Assembly (NCBI GenBank): GCA_964019425.1
Contig: OZ025822.1
Coordinates: 744,001 to 808,000, forward strand
Direction of reading: 5' to 3'
Origin: Flectonema sp. DT1601
Lineage: Eukaryota > Euglenozoa > Diplonemea > Diplonemida > Diplonemidae
DNA length: 64,000 nucleotides
Under the pieces are notes generated by a model, which had not been told where the DNA came from, did no database searches, and saw nothing but the letters and a program-made list of their open reading frames with translations. Positions 47,195 through 59,208 of this stretch are shown piece after piece. How positions within the stretch are numbered: the first letter of the stretch is position 1; each line of letters opens with the position of its first letter. The translations under genes and the position numbers were made by a program.

Positions 47195-47275
47195 TCTCAG
47201 ACTTGTTAACTGCATGTTCATTCAATTAAGTATACTTCTCTTTCCCAGGTGCATACAGTATAGGAAGGCTAATTA
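47111..47275 (+). repeat. Split direct repeat B1
   Basis: 165 bases, repeated as B2 at 47580-47744. Starts GCCGGTGTCCCGTCG and ends GGAAGGCTAATTA. It directly abuts A2, so B1-A2 reproduces the junction of a circle of the element. Confidence 0.9.
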
Positions 47276-47561
47276 TCAAAATTCCATTTAGGTAATTTGC
47301 CACCGAAACTGAGCACCAAACAAAAACCGCCGTCAGCGGGTTTTGAACCCTCGACCGCCATTCTTTCAGACCGGCGTTCTATCAATTGAGCTATGTAGCC
47401 ACATAATCGCCGTTCCTTTTTTATTTATTTAGTCGCCGTTCCTTTATTTATTTATATAGGTCAATGTCTCTATTAGTTTTCTGACGATATCAAATATTTC
47501 TATCCCTTTATCAGTTCTCACACCCCTGTCTTCATCACAAGAAAACTTATATAAATTAAGT
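47276..47561 (+). repeat. Split direct repeat A2
   Basis: Copy of A1 (286 bases), between B1 and an 18-base C-rich spacer. Confidence 0.9.
47328..47400 (-). tRNA. tRNA-Phe(GAA)-like sequence in repeat A2
   Basis: Same sequence and layout as the tRNA-like region in A1. Its presence in both A repeats means it is a part of the element and not of the insertion site. Confidence 0.45.
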
Positions 47562-47579
47562 CCCACCCACCCTTCCCCC

Positions 47580-47744
47580 GCCGGTGTCCCGTCGAATCGA
47601 AACGGCCCGGTACAACCCCTACGCAGAAGTAATCTGCACCACAGTGTAGATTCTTCTTTGTGATCTCAGACTTGTTAACTGCATGTTCATTCAATTAAGT
47701 ATACTTCTCTTTCCCAGGTGCATACAGTATAGGAAGGCTAATTA
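47580..47744 (+). repeat. Split direct repeat B2
   Basis: Right end of the VIPER-like element; copy of B1. The last base is followed directly by CTAAACTGATTG of the interrupted array unit. Confidence 0.9.
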
Positions 47745-47923
47745 CTAAACTGATTGTTTTTTCTTTAAAATAATAAAAAGGATTAAAAAAAAAAAAAAAA
47801 AAAAAAAAAAGAATAAACAATGTTATCATTGTTTTTTATCGATCGACTATGTCGATCACTTTCTACTTTCCGTCCTGGTCAAGACGCTAAACTGATTGTT
47901 TTTTCTTTAAAAAATAATTAAAA

Positions 47924-47960
<37 letters not shown>

Positions 47961-48641
47961 ATAAACAATGTTATCATTGTTTTTTTATCGATCGACTATG
48001 TCGATCACTTTCAATTTTCCGTCCTGGTCAGGACGCTAAACTGATTGTTTTTTCTTTAAAAATAAATAAAAAGAATAAAAAAAAAAAAAAAAAAAAGGAA
48101 TAAACAATGTTATCATTGTTTTTTTTATCGATCGACTATGTCGATTACTTTCTATTTTCCGTCCTGGTCAAGACGCTAAACTGATTGTTTTTTCTTTAAA
48201 ATAATTAAAAGGATTTAAAAAAAAAAAAAAAAAAAAAAGAATAAACAATGTTATCATTGTTTTTTTTTTCTATCGATCGACTATGTCGATTAATTTCTAT
48301 TTTCCGTCCTGGTCAAGACGCTAAACTGATTGTTTTTTCTTTAAAATAATTAAAAGGATTTAAAAAAAAAAAAAAAAAAAAAAGAATAAACAATGTTATC
48401 ATTGTTTTTTTTATCGATCGACTATGTCGATTACTTTCTATTTTCCGTCCTGGTCAAGACGCTAAACTGATTGTTTTTTCTTTAAAATAATTAAAAGGAT
48501 TTAAAAAAAAAAAAAAAAAAAAAAGAATAAACAATGTTATCATTGTTTTTTTTTTCTATCGATCGACTATGTCGATTAATTTCTATTTTCCGTCCTGATC
48601 GAGACGCTAAACTGATTGTTTCCTTTTTTTAAATAATAAAT

Positions 48642-48673
<32 letters not shown>

Positions 48674-48790
48674 ATCTCCCTGCTATCCTCATATCCCCAC
48701 AATAATATTATACCTTTTCATTTTCTCTTTCCTTTTCTGGTCTTTTTTTTTCTTTTTTTCCGTTTTCATACAACGTTTTTTATTTATATT
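47745..48790 (+). repeat. LINE 3' UTR array, plus strand, right of the VIPER-like element
   Basis: Continuation of the array from 42646. Contains about six units and the T/A-rich region after the array, then stops at TTTATTTATATT where an inverted T element begins. The conserved LINE terminus is therefore missing here. Confidence 0.83.
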
Positions 48791-49805
48791 TGAGTTAAGT
48801 TACCAGGTGAGATTTGGACTGTTAGCTTTTGGCTAAGGCCCTCCCTGAAGAGCAAGAACAAAAAAACTACTCACACCTGAAGAAAACATACACAAAGAAC
48901 ACACTGTAAGCTGTGTGTGTATTTTGTGTTTGTCACAACAGGAGAGAAAAGAAAGAATGTCAAGGTTGGTCACCTTGCCCATCAACGCACAACATTGGTG
49001 GTCTCTACTAGACCCTGAGTGATCCCACTGGATCTCTCATCGTTCATAGTACCTATGTGAAGTTATAAAATCTAAGGTAAACTATGAACTACAAATGACT
49101 TAGCCTGTTATTATAATGCCACAGGCAGGCCCTGCATTCAGCAACTATCCAGCAGTGCTTGGATGTCCTGATTTTCTTCTAAAAAAAAGAAAGAAAAACA
49201 AAACTGTAGCTGGGATCACTCAGGATCAACAGACTACCAATGCTACCTGTTGTACTTGCTCACTATGGGGGGTGATGCCAAACACCCAGAAGTACTAAAC
49301 TGCTTTCCTTCTTGCTGCCCAGGAGTTTCTGACCAGAACTAATAGAAAATAAAAAGTAGATGGGAAACAATAAAAAGTAAAATGCATATAACTGAAGTTA
49401 AACAAGACAAATGAAGTAACAGACCAGAACAGAAAGAAAATTGTAATAGAAGATTACAAATAAAAAAATGCAAGTATCAACACATAATCAAGATACACCA
49501 GCAGCTAACAAACAACATAAAATTGAAGATCAGTTGCCAGAGTATTTCAACCATGGTAGAATACTCGCCCCTCTGGCAGGGATTATCCCAGACTTGTCCT
49601 TTAATTTAGTTGGACACCATGGCTTACAACCCTTCCAGAGGGAAGCACCGTTATGACTTCTATTTTTTTTCTTCAAGAAAATCATAAGGTGGGAACAAAG
49701 AAAAATGCTAAGAGGAACCCCCTATTAACACCTAAGACATCTAAACTGCAGCCCAGCTTATGCCCAATGCACTAACAGGTCATTCCCTCACACTCAGATC
49801 AAAAA
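48791..49805 (-). repeat. T element, reverse orientation relative to the 1-9146 array, partial
   Basis: Starts with the reverse complement of the T 3' end (TGAGTTAAGTTACCAGG, with the hairpin TTAGC-CAAAA-GCTAA) and runs to the stretch before GATCAAAAAA, about 1 kb of the 1357-bp unit. It has several base changes compared with the tandem array. The same two short frames occur on the plus strand here (49116-49298 and 49468-49656), the first now ending earlier, which argues against a conserved protein. Confidence 0.85.
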
Positions 49806-50086
49806 GAAATTTTTTTTTTTTTTTTTTTTCATGTTTGATTATTTCCTCTTCATATTTTTTTTCTATTCTTTCTTTTTTTTTTTTTTTTTTTTTCTCTGCC
49901 TCTCTCTTAATTCTGTTCGTTTCTTTGAAACGAAAATTCATTTGAATATTATTCCTTGGTCAGCAACCATCATTGTCGCCCTTTGGGCCTGTTAAAAAAA
50001 AATAAAAAATAAAAAGAAAGTTTACATCGGGAATAGGGCAGGAGCCAAAAGCTCCCAGTCCGTTACTTCCCACTTTATCGAAATTC
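49806..50086 (+). mobile_element. LINE 3' terminal fragment
   Basis: About 280 bases of the T/A-rich region and terminal hairpin of the LINE, ending TCGAAATTC at 50086. A strongly 5'-truncated copy placed next to a T element. Confidence 0.8.
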
Positions 50087-50167
50087 AACAATGTTATCAT
50101 TGTTTTTTTTATCGTTCGACTTTGTCGACTAATTTCTATTTTCCGTTTTTTTTCTTTAAAAAATAAA
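50087..50167 (+). repeat. LINE array fragment left of the Mutator-like MITE
   Basis: Part of a type beta array unit, interrupted at CTTTAAAAAATAAA. It continues at 50918. Confidence 0.75.
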
Positions 50168-50917
50168 GGGCAAACTAGTGTTTGCTACACAAATAGTTTC
50201 AGAACTAACCATTCATTACAAAATCCAAAATGGCTGGGGGACCCAAAAACTGTATATGGGATGCATCGAGACCCGCACCTGTCTTTAAGAGCGGATGTGG
50301 TTCAGCGGAGGGAGCACTGACTTTGGATACCCGACGCCCAGGCTCAGTCCCGACCAACGTCATTTTTTTTTCACCGGATTTTTTCACCCAGAATAGGTAT
50401 TAAGCTGGGGTATAGTGCAAGCCCCCCCCCCAACCCCCCCCAAGGGGGGGGAGCCACTAATAAAAGCCACCTCTCCCGTACAAAGTCTGCCTGTCCTGTA
50501 CAAAGTCCAACCTCAAAAAACAAATTTGCTACTAATGGATATTAAGCTGGGAAGAGTGCAAGGGGGGGCTTGCGTTCCGCCAAGTTCTTGGCGGAACGCA
50601 AGCCCCCCCCCCAACCCCCCCCAAGGGGGGGGAGCCACTAATAAAAGCCAACCTCCCCTGTACAAAGTCCAACCTGAAAAAACAAGTTTGCTACTAATGG
50701 ATGTTAAGCTGGGGAAGCCCCCCCCCCAACCCCCCCCAAGGGGGGGGAGCCACTAATAAAAGCCAACCTCCCCGTACAAAGTCCAACCTGAAAAAAAAAT
50801 CGGGAAAAAAAAAAAATGCCCTCACCCAGGATCGAACTGGACGGTTTACAGCCATTTTGGATTTTGTAATGAATGGTTAGTTCTGAAACTATTTTTGTAG
50901 GAAAGACCCCTTTACCC
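50168..50917. mobile_element. 750-bp Mutator-like MITE
   Basis: Terminal inverted repeats of about 70 bases start GGGCAAACTAG on the left and, on the opposite strand, GGGTAAAGGGG on the right; the inner 40 bases match almost perfectly. The flanks AAAAATAAA (50159-50167 and 50918-50926) fit a 9-base target duplication, and removing one copy restores a normal array unit. Long inverted repeats and 9-base duplications are typical of Mutator-like elements, though the A-rich site makes the exact length uncertain. The inside has three tandem blocks with facing C and G runs. There is no transposase ORF. A tRNA-like A box (TGGTTCAGCGG) and B-box-like GGCTCAGTCCC occur at about 50299-50352. Confidence 0.72.
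50562..50609. other. Perfect 23-bp hairpin in the Mutator-like MITE
   Basis: Left arm 50562-50584 (seven G, then CTTGCGTTCCGCCAAG), loop TT, right arm 50587-50609 is its exact reverse complement. It is by far the strongest short hairpin in the window and is GC-rich in an AT-rich setting. Confidence 0.9.
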
Positions 50918-53900
50918 AAAAATAAATAAAAAGAATTTAAAATAAAAAAAAAAGAATAAACAATGTTATCATTGTTTTTTTATCGATCGACTATGTCGAT
51001 TACTTTCTATTTTCCGTCCTGGTCAAGACGCTAAACTGATTGTTTTTTTTCAAAATTAATAAAAAAAGAATAGAAAAAAAAATAAAAAATAGAATAAACA
51101 ATGTTATCATTGTTTTTTTTTATCGTTCGACTTTGTCGACTAATTTCTATTTTCCATTTTTTTTCTTTAAAAATTAATAAAAAGAATTTAAAATAAAAAA
51201 AAAGAATAAACAATATTATCATTGTTTTTTTATCAATCGACTATGTCGATCACTTTCTATTTTCCGTCCTGGTCAAGACGCTAAACTGATTGTTTTTTTT
51301 TCAAAATTAATAAAAAAGAATATAAAAAAAATACAAAAAAAGAATAAACAATGTTATCATTGTTTTTTTTTATCGTTCGACTTTGTCGACTAATTTCTAT
51401 TTTCCGTTTTTTTTCTTTAAAAATAAATAAAAAGAATTTAAAATAAAAAAAAAGAATAAACAATGTTATCATTGTTTTTTTTTTTATCGATCGACTATGT
51501 CGATTACTTTCTATTTCCCGTCCTGGTCAAGACGCTAAACTGATTGTTTTTTTTTCAAAATTAATAAAAAAGAATATAAAAAAAAAATAAAAAAAGAATA
51601 AACAATGTTATCATTGTTTTTTTTATCGTTCGACTTTGTCGACTAATTTCTATTTTCCGTTTTTTTTCTTTAAAAAATAAATAAAAAGAATTTAAAATAA
51701 AAAAAAAAGAATAAACAATGTTATCATTGTTTTTTTATCGATCGACTATGTCGATTACTTTCTATTTTCCGTCCTGGTCAAGACGCTAAACTGATTGTTT
51801 TTTTTTCAAAATTAATAAAAAAGAATAGAAAAAAAAATAAAAAATAGAATAAACAATGTTATCATTGTTTTTTTTTTATCGTTCGACTTTGTCGACTAAT
51901 TTCTATTTTCCATTTTTTTTCTTTAAAAATTAATAAAAAGAATTTAAAATAAAAAAAAAGAATAAACAATATTATCATTGTTTTTTTATCAATCGACTAT
52001 GTCGATCACTTTCCATTTTCCGTCCTGGTCAAGACGCTAAACTGATTGTTTTTTTTCAAAATTAATAAAAAAGAATATAAAAAAAATACAAAAAAAAGAA
52101 TAAACAATGTTATCATTGTTTTTTTTTTTATCGATCGACTATGTCGATTACTTTCTATTTCCCGTCCTGGTCAAGACGCTAAACTGATTGTTTTTTTTTC
52201 AAAATTAATAAAAAAGAATATAAAAAAAAATAAAAAAAGAATAAACAATGTTATCATTGTTTTTTTTATCGTTCGACTTTGTCGACTAATTTCTATTTTC
52301 CGTTTTTTTTCTTTAAAAAATAAATAAAAAGAATTTAAAATAAAAAAAAAAGAATAAACAATGTTATCATTGTTTTTTTATCGATCGACTATGTCGATTA
52401 CTTTCTATTTTCCGTCCTGGTCAAGACGCTAAACTGATTGTTTTTTTTTCAAAATTAATAAAAAAGAATAGAAAAAAAAATAAAAAATAGAATAAACAAT
52501 GTTATCATTGTTTTTTTTTTATCGTTCGACTTTGTCGACTAATTTCTATTTTCCATTTTTTTTCTTTAAAAATTAATAAAAAGAATTTAAAATAAAAAAA
52601 AAGAATAAACAATATTATCATTGTTTTTTTATCAATCGACTATGTCGATCACTTTCCATTTTCCGTCCTGGTCAAGACGCTAAACTGATTGTTTTTTTTT
52701 CAAAATTAATAAAAAAGAATATAAAAAAAATACAAAAAAAAGAATAAACAATGTTATCATTGTTTTTTTTTTATCGTTCGACTTTGTCGACTAATTTCTA
52801 TTTTCCATTTTTTTTTCTTTAAAAATAAATAAAAAGAATTTAAAATAAAAAAAAAGAATAAACAATATTATCATTGTTTTTTTTTTCAAAATTAATAAAA
52901 AAGAATATAAAAAAAAATACAAAAAAAAAGAATAAACAATGTTATCATTGTTTTTTTTTATCGTTCGACTTTGTCGACTAATTTCTATTTTCCATTTTTT
53001 TCTTTAAAAAAAAAAAAAATAAATAAAAAGAATTTAAAAAAAAAAAAAAAAGAATAAACAATGTTATCATTGTTTTTTTATCGATCGACTATGTCGATCA
53101 CTTTCTATTTTCCGTCCTGGTCAAGACGCTAAACTGATTGTTTTTTTTTTTTTTTTCAAAATTAATAAAAAGAATAAAAAAAATACAAAAAAAAAGAATA
53201 AACAATGTTATCATTGTTTTTTTTTATCGTTCGACTTTGTCGACTAATTTCTATTTTCCGTTTTTTTTTTTCTTTAAAAAATAAATAAAAAGAATTTAAA
53301 ATAAAAAAAAAGAATAAACAATGTTATCATTGTTTTTTTATCGATCGACTATGTCGATCACTTTCTATTTTCCGTCCTGGTCAAGACGCTAAACTGATTG
53401 TTTTGTTTTTTTCTTCAAAATCAATAAAAATGAATAGAAAAAAAAAAAATAAAAAAATAGGATAAACAATGTTATCATTGTTTTTTTTATCGTTCGACTT
53501 TGTCGACTAATTTCTATTTTCCATTTTTTTCTTTAAAAAAAAAAAAAAATAAATAAAAAGAATTTAAAAAAAAAAAAAAAGAATAAACAATGTTATCATT
53601 GTTTTTTTATCGATCGACTATGTCGATCACTTTCTATTTTCCGTCCTGGTCAAGACGCTAAACTGATTGTTTTTTTTTTTTTTTCAAAATTAATAAAAAG
53701 AATAAAAAAAATACAAAAAAAAAGAATAAACAATGTTATCATTGTTTTTTTATCGATTGACTATGTCGATCACTTTCTATTTTCCGTCCTGGTCAAGACG
53801 CTAAACTGATTGTTTTTTTTTTCTTCAAAATTAATAAAAAGAATAAAAAAAATACAAAAAAAAAGAATAAACAATGTTATCATTGTTTTTTTTTATCGTT

Positions 53901-54099
53901 CGACTTTGTCGACTAATTTCTATTTTCCGTTTTTTTTTTTCTTTAAAAAATAAATAAAAAGAATTTAAAATAAATAAAAAAAAAAGAATAAACAATGTTA
54001 TCATTGTTTTTTTTATCGATCGACTATGTCGATCACTTTCTATTTTCCGTCCTGATCGAGACGCTAAACTGATTGTTTCCTTTTTTTTAAATAATAAAT

Positions 54100-54131
<32 letters not shown>

Positions 54132-54533
54132 ATTTCCCTGCTATCCTCATATCCCCACAATAATATTATACCTTTTCATTTTCTCTTTCCTTTTCTGGTC
54201 TTTTTTTCTTTTTTTTCTTTTTTTTCCTTTTTCATACAACGTTTTTTATTTATATTTTATTTTTTTTTTTTTTTTATTTTTTCATGTTTGATTATTTCCT
54301 CTTCATATTTTTTTTTTCTTTTCTTTCTTTTTTTTTTTTTCTCTGCCTCTCTCTTAATTCTGTTCGTTTCTTTGAAACGAAAATTCATTTGAATATTATT
54401 CCTTGGTCAGCAACCATCATTGTCGCCCTTTGGGCCTGTTAAAAAAAAAAAAAAAAAAAAAAGAAAGTTTACATCGGGAATAGGGCAGGAGCCAAAAGCT
54501 CCCAGTCCGTTACTTCCCACTTTATCGAAATTC
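50918..54533 (+). mobile_element. LINE 3' UTR array to terminus, plus strand
   Basis: About 25 array units followed by the T/A-rich region and the conserved terminus at 54533. Blocks of about 670 bases (51030-51700, 51770-52340, 52440 onward) are repeated with shared oddities, such as ATCAATCGACTATGTCGAT and TTTTCCATTTTTTT, showing growth by duplication of several units at once. No gene. Confidence 0.8.
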
Positions 54534-54737
54534 AAATGTGCGTTGATAGGCAAGGTGACCAACCTTGACATTCTTTCTTTTCTCTCCTGTTGTGACAAAC
54601 ACAAAATACACACACAGCTTACAGTGTGTTCTTTGTGTATGTTTTCTTCAGGTGTGAGTAGTTTTTTTGTTCTTGCTCTTCAGGGAGGGCCTTAGCCAAA
54701 AGCTAACAGTCCAAATCTCACCTGGTAACTTAACTCA
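54534..54737 (+). repeat. T element 3' end fragment
   Basis: About 200 bases of the T 3' end including the hairpin TTAGC-CAAAA-GCTAA, directly after a LINE terminus and directly before a whole T element. Strongly 5'-truncated copy. Confidence 0.8.
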
Positions 54738-56103
54738 TTCTTTGTCAGTTTTGGCATCAAACCTGTAATGGTTACATTAACTACCATTTCAACAGGTTAT
54801 TTACTTAATTATTTGTTCTAAAAGTTGCTAAGTATCTCTCACTTAGAAATTTTTTATTTTTTAATTTTCAGCTCAATTAGCTACAAAGTGTTACTACTAA
54901 GTGTTTCTCACTTAGATTTTTTTTTTGCTTTTCAGCTCCTTAAAAGCTGCTAAGTATTTCTGCTAAGTGTTTCTCACTTAGAATTTTATTTTTATGTTCG
55001 TTTTCTATCCCTTCTCCTAACCCTTTTGTTCAAAAAAAGCGGGAGGAAATTCTCTCATTCACGCTAAGATGCACTCTGAACTTTGATTTTTTGATCTGAG
55101 TGTGAGGGAATGACCTGTTAGTGCATTGGGCATAGGCTGGGCTGCAGTTTAGATGTCTTAGGTGTTAATAGGGGGTTCCTCTTAGCATTTTTCTTTGTTC
55201 CCACCTTATGATTTTCTTGAAGAAAAAAAATAGAAGTCATAATGGTGCTTCCCTCTGGAAGGGTTGTAAGCCATGGTGTCCAACTAAATTAAAGGACAAG
55301 TCTGGGATAATCCCTGCCAGAGGGGCGAGTATTCTACCATGGTTGAAATACTCTGGCAACTGATCTTCAATTTTATGTTGTTTGTTAGCTGCTGGTGTAT
55401 CCTGATCATGTGTTGATACTTGCATTTTTTTATTTGTAATCTTCTATTACAATTCTCTTTCTGTTCTGGTCTGTTACTTCATTTGTCTTGTTTAACTTCA
55501 GTTATATCCATTTTACTTTTTATTGTTTCCCATCTACTTTTTATTTTCTATTAGTTCTGGTCAGAAACTCCTGGGCAGCAAGAAGGAAAGCAGTTTAGTA
55601 CTTCTGGGTGTTTGGCATCACCCCCCATAGTGAGCAAGTACAACAGGTAGCATTGGTAGTCTGTTGATCCTGAGTGATCCCAGCTACAGTTTTGTTTTTC
55701 TCTCTTTTTTTTAGAAGAAGATCAGGACATCCAAGCACTGCTGGATAGTTGCTGAATGCAGGGCCTGCCTGTGGCATTATAATAACAGGCTAAGTCATTT
55801 GTAGTTCATAGTTTACCTTTGATTTTATAACTTCACACAGGGTACTATGAACGATGAGAGATCCAGTGGGATCACTCAGGGTCTAGTAGAGACCACCAAT
55901 GTTGTGCGTTGATAGGCAAGGTGACCAACCTTGACATTCTTTCTTTTCTCTCCTGTTGTGACAAACACAAAATACACACACAGCTTACAGTGTGTTCTTT
56001 GTGTATGTTTTCTTCAGGTGTGAGTAGTTTTTTTGTTCTTGCTCTTCAGGGAGGGCCTTAGCCAAAAGCTAACAGTCCAAATCTCACCTGGTAACTTAAC
56101 TCA
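54738..56103 (+). repeat. Full-length T element outside the array
   Basis: Begins TTCTTTGTCAGTTTTGG, the same point that follows each 3' end in the tandem array, and ends with the T 3' tail at 56103. Its length of about 1366 bases agrees with the array period. It differs from the array copies by scattered substitutions, so it fixes the natural ends of the element and shows that the perfect identity of the array is local. Confidence 0.85.
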
Positions 56104-58773
56104 AAGGTAAACTATGAACTACAAATGACTTAGCCTGTTATTATAATGCCACAGGCAGGCCCTGCATTCAGCAACTATCCAGCAGTGCTTGGATGTCCTG
56201 ATCTTCTTCTAAAAAAAAAAAAGAAAAACAAAACTGTAGCTGGGATCACTCAGGATCAACAGACTACCAATGATACCTGTTGTACTTGCTCACTATGGGG
56301 GGTGATGCCAAACACCCAGAAGTACTAAACTGCTTTCCTTCTTGCTGCCCAGGAGTTTCTGACCAGAACTAATAGAAAATAAAAAGTAGATGGGAAACAA
56401 TAAAAAGTAAAAATACACCAGCAGCTAACAAACAACATAAAATTGAAGATCAGTTGCCAGAGTATTTCAACCATGGTAGAATACTCGCCCCTCTGGCAGG
56501 GATTATCCCAGACTTGTCCTTTAATTTAGTTGGACACCATGGCTTACAACCCTTCCAGAGGGAAGCACCATTATGACTTCTATTTTTTTTCTTCAAGAAA
56601 ATCATAAGGTGGGAACAAAGAAAAATGCTAAGAGGAACCCCCTATTAACACCTAAGACATCTAAACTGCAGCCCAGCCTATGCCCAATGCACTAACAGGT
56701 CATTCCCTCACACTCAGATCAAAAAATCAAAGTTCAGAGTGCATCTTAGCGTGAATGAGTTGTGAATTTTAACTAAGTGAATGAACCCTTCCCGTTTTCC
56801 TTTTCCTTTTCCTTTTCCTTTTCCCTTTAAACGAACAGAATTTTTTGCTTTTCAGCTAGAAGTCATAATGGTGCTTCCCTCTGGAAGGGTTGTAAGCCAT
56901 GGTGTCCAACTAAATTAAAGGACAAGTCTGGGATAATCCCTGCCAGAGGGGCGAGTATTCTACCATGGTTGAAATACTCTGAGTTGAATTTACCAGGTGG
57001 GATTTGGACTGTTAGCTTTTGGCTAAGGCCCTCCCTGAAGAGCAAGAACAAAAAAACTACTCACACCTGAAGAAAACATACACAAAGAACACACTGTAAG
57101 CTGTGTGTATTTTGTGTTTGTCACAACAGGAGAGAAAAGAAAGAATGTCAAGGTTGGTCACCTTGCCTATCAACGCACAACATTGGTGGTCTCTACTAGA
57201 CCCTGAGTGATCCCACTGGATCTCTCATCGTTCATAGTACCCTGTGTGAAGTTATAAAATCAAAGGTAAACTATGAACTACAAATGACTTAGCCTGTTAT
57301 TATAATGCCACAGGCAGGCCCTGCATTCAGCAACTATCCAGCAGTGCTTGGATGTCCTGATCTTCTTCTAAAAAAAAAAAGAAAAACAAAACTGTAGCTG
57401 GGATCACTCAGGATCAACAGACTACCAATGCTACCTGTTGTACTTGCTCACTATGGGGGGTGATGCCAAACACCCAGAAGTACTCAACTACTTTCCTTCT
57501 TGCTGCCCAGGAGTTTCTGACCAGAACTAATAGAAAATAAAAAGTAGATGGGAAACAATAAAAAGTAAAATGGATATAACTGAAGTTATACAAGACAAAT
57601 GAAGTAACAGACCAGAACAGAAAGAGGATTGTAATAGAAGATTACAAATAAAAAAATGCAAGTATCAACACATAATCAAGATACACCAGCAGCTAACAAA
57701 CAACATAAAATTGAAGATCAGTTGCCAGAGTATTTCAACCATGGTAGAATACTCGCCCCTCTGGCAGGGATTATCCCAGACTTGTCCTTTAATCTAGTTG
57801 GACACCATGGCTTACAACCCTTCCAGAGGGAAGCACCATTATGACTTCTATTTTTTTTCTTCAAGAAAATCATAAGGTGGGAACAAAGAAAAATGCTAAG
57901 AGGAACCCCCTATTAACACCTAAGACATCTAAACTGCAGCCCAGCCTATGCCCAATGCACTAACAGGTCATTCCCTCACACTCAGATCAAAAAATCAAAG
58001 TTCAGAGTGCATCTTAGCGTGAATGAGTTGTGAATTTTAACTAAGTGAATGAACCCTTCCCGTTTTCCTTTTCCTTTTCCTTTTCCTTTTCCCTTTAAAC
58101 GAACAGAATTTTTTGCTTTTCAGCTAGAAGTCATAATGGTGCTTCCCTCTGGAAGGGTTGTAAGCCATGGTGTCCAACTAAATTAAAGGACAAGTCTGGG
58201 ATAATCCCTGCCAGAGGGGCGAGTATTCTACCATGGTTGAAATACTCTGAGTTGAATTTACCAGGTGGGATTTGGACTGTTAGCTTTTGGCTAAGGCCCT
58301 CCCTGAAGAGCAAGAACAAAAAAACTACTCACACCTGAAGAAAACATACACAAAGAACACACTGTAAGCTGTGTGTGTATTTTGTGTTTGTCACAACAGG
58401 AGAGAAAAGAAAGAATGTCAAGGTTGGTCACCTTGCCTATCAACGCAAAACATTGGTGGTCTCTACTAGACCCTGAGTGATCCCACTGGATCTCTCATCG
58501 TTCATAGTACCCTGTGTGAAGTTATAAAATCAAAGGTAAACTATGAACTACAAATGACTTAGCCTGTTATTATAATGCCACAGGCAGGCCCTGCATTCAG
58601 CAACTATCCAGCAGTGCTTGGATGTCCTGATCTTCTTCTAAAAAAAAGAAAGAAAAACAAAACTGTAGCTGGGATCACTCAGGATCAACAGACTACCAAT
58701 GCTACCTGTTGTACTTGCTCACTATGGGGGGTGATGCCAAACACCCAGAAGTACTTAACTGCTTTCCTTCTTG
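56104..58773 (-). repeat. Rearranged T elements with a 1268-bp tandem duplication
   Basis: First an inverted T piece with an internal deletion (56104-56755). Then come a short unrelated stretch with a CCTTTT microsatellite (about 56795-56826) and a forward T piece of about 130 bases (56860-56990). This joins directly to the 3' end of an inverted T (from 56991). The whole block from the microsatellite to the next inverted T recurs 1268 bases later (microsatellite again near 58063-58095, forward piece from 58128). T pieces are in both orientations, so this arose by several events. The 60-62 codon frames across these junctions are not genes. Confidence 0.78.
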
Positions 58774-59208
58774 GGGGTAGCAAGTAAACATAAACTCAAC
58801 AGGGAAATCCACCAATATGTAGATCCCAGTTCTATGGACTACCCAACAATAGCCGCCGCATTCATTTTAAACAAAGCTGGTGCTAGAATGTCACACTACA
58901 TGGTGGCCCTTGTCTCCTTTGATTCCATTATTGTTAGAGACATTCTCAAAGGAGCGACAGACCGACGATTATCATTCGACTATTTTGACAGACATTTTAA
59001 ACGCCCAGAATATTGTTTTCACATGATTTTAAGAAAAACTCTGCAGGATAATAATAATGATAACGACTGTACCATGGCACCCTCGAATGAAGGAATTCTA
59101 CTCCTCACCAACACTAAGGAAAAGCGCAAGAAAGACGACTACAGCTCCGATGAAGGAGAACTCGCACTCGTAATAAAACGAACAGATGTAGAAGAGATAG
59201 AACGCTGA
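58774..59208 (+). pseudogene. C-terminal fragment of an unknown protein in the retrocopy
   Basis: About 144 codons open from the insertion junction, so the start of the gene is missing. I recognise no domain. The middle has an alternating hydrophobic pattern (YPTIAAAFILNKAGARM, then MVALVSFDSIIVRDIL). The C-terminus is charged: EKRKKDDYSSDEGELAL and RTDVEEIER. An N-rich run (QDNNNDNDC) lies around residue 93. No stop in the frame suggests the copy is recent. It could be a host gene fragment or the tail of a retroelement protein. Confidence 0.5.

Larger units (their letters stand above)
42647..47744 (+). mobile_element. VIPER/Ngaro-type tyrosine-recombinase retrotransposon with split direct repeats
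   Basis: A 5098-bp element of the DIRS order. Structure: A1 (42647-42932), gag-like ORF, recombinase, RT/RNase H, B1 (47111-47275), A2 (47276-47561), an 18-base spacer, B2 (47580-47744). This A...B-A-B layout is the split direct repeat arrangement of Ngaro and VIPER elements. It lies inside a hairpin-array unit whose halves join exactly (CAAGACG|CTAAACTG) with no target duplication, as expected when a tyrosine recombinase inserts a circular intermediate. The order gag, recombinase, RT/RNase H is that of trypanosomatid VIPER. It looks whole, and its repeat copies look identical, so the insertion is young. Its base composition is much richer in G and C than the surrounding arrays. Confidence 0.9.

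Noticed and set aside
50415-50756. 113-codon proline-rich ORF
   Set aside because: Produced by C runs in the Mutator-like MITE.
56795-56826. CCTTTT repeat as a telomere tract
   Set aside because: Only about five units, duplicated with its flanks at 58063-58095, and inside rearranged T elements.
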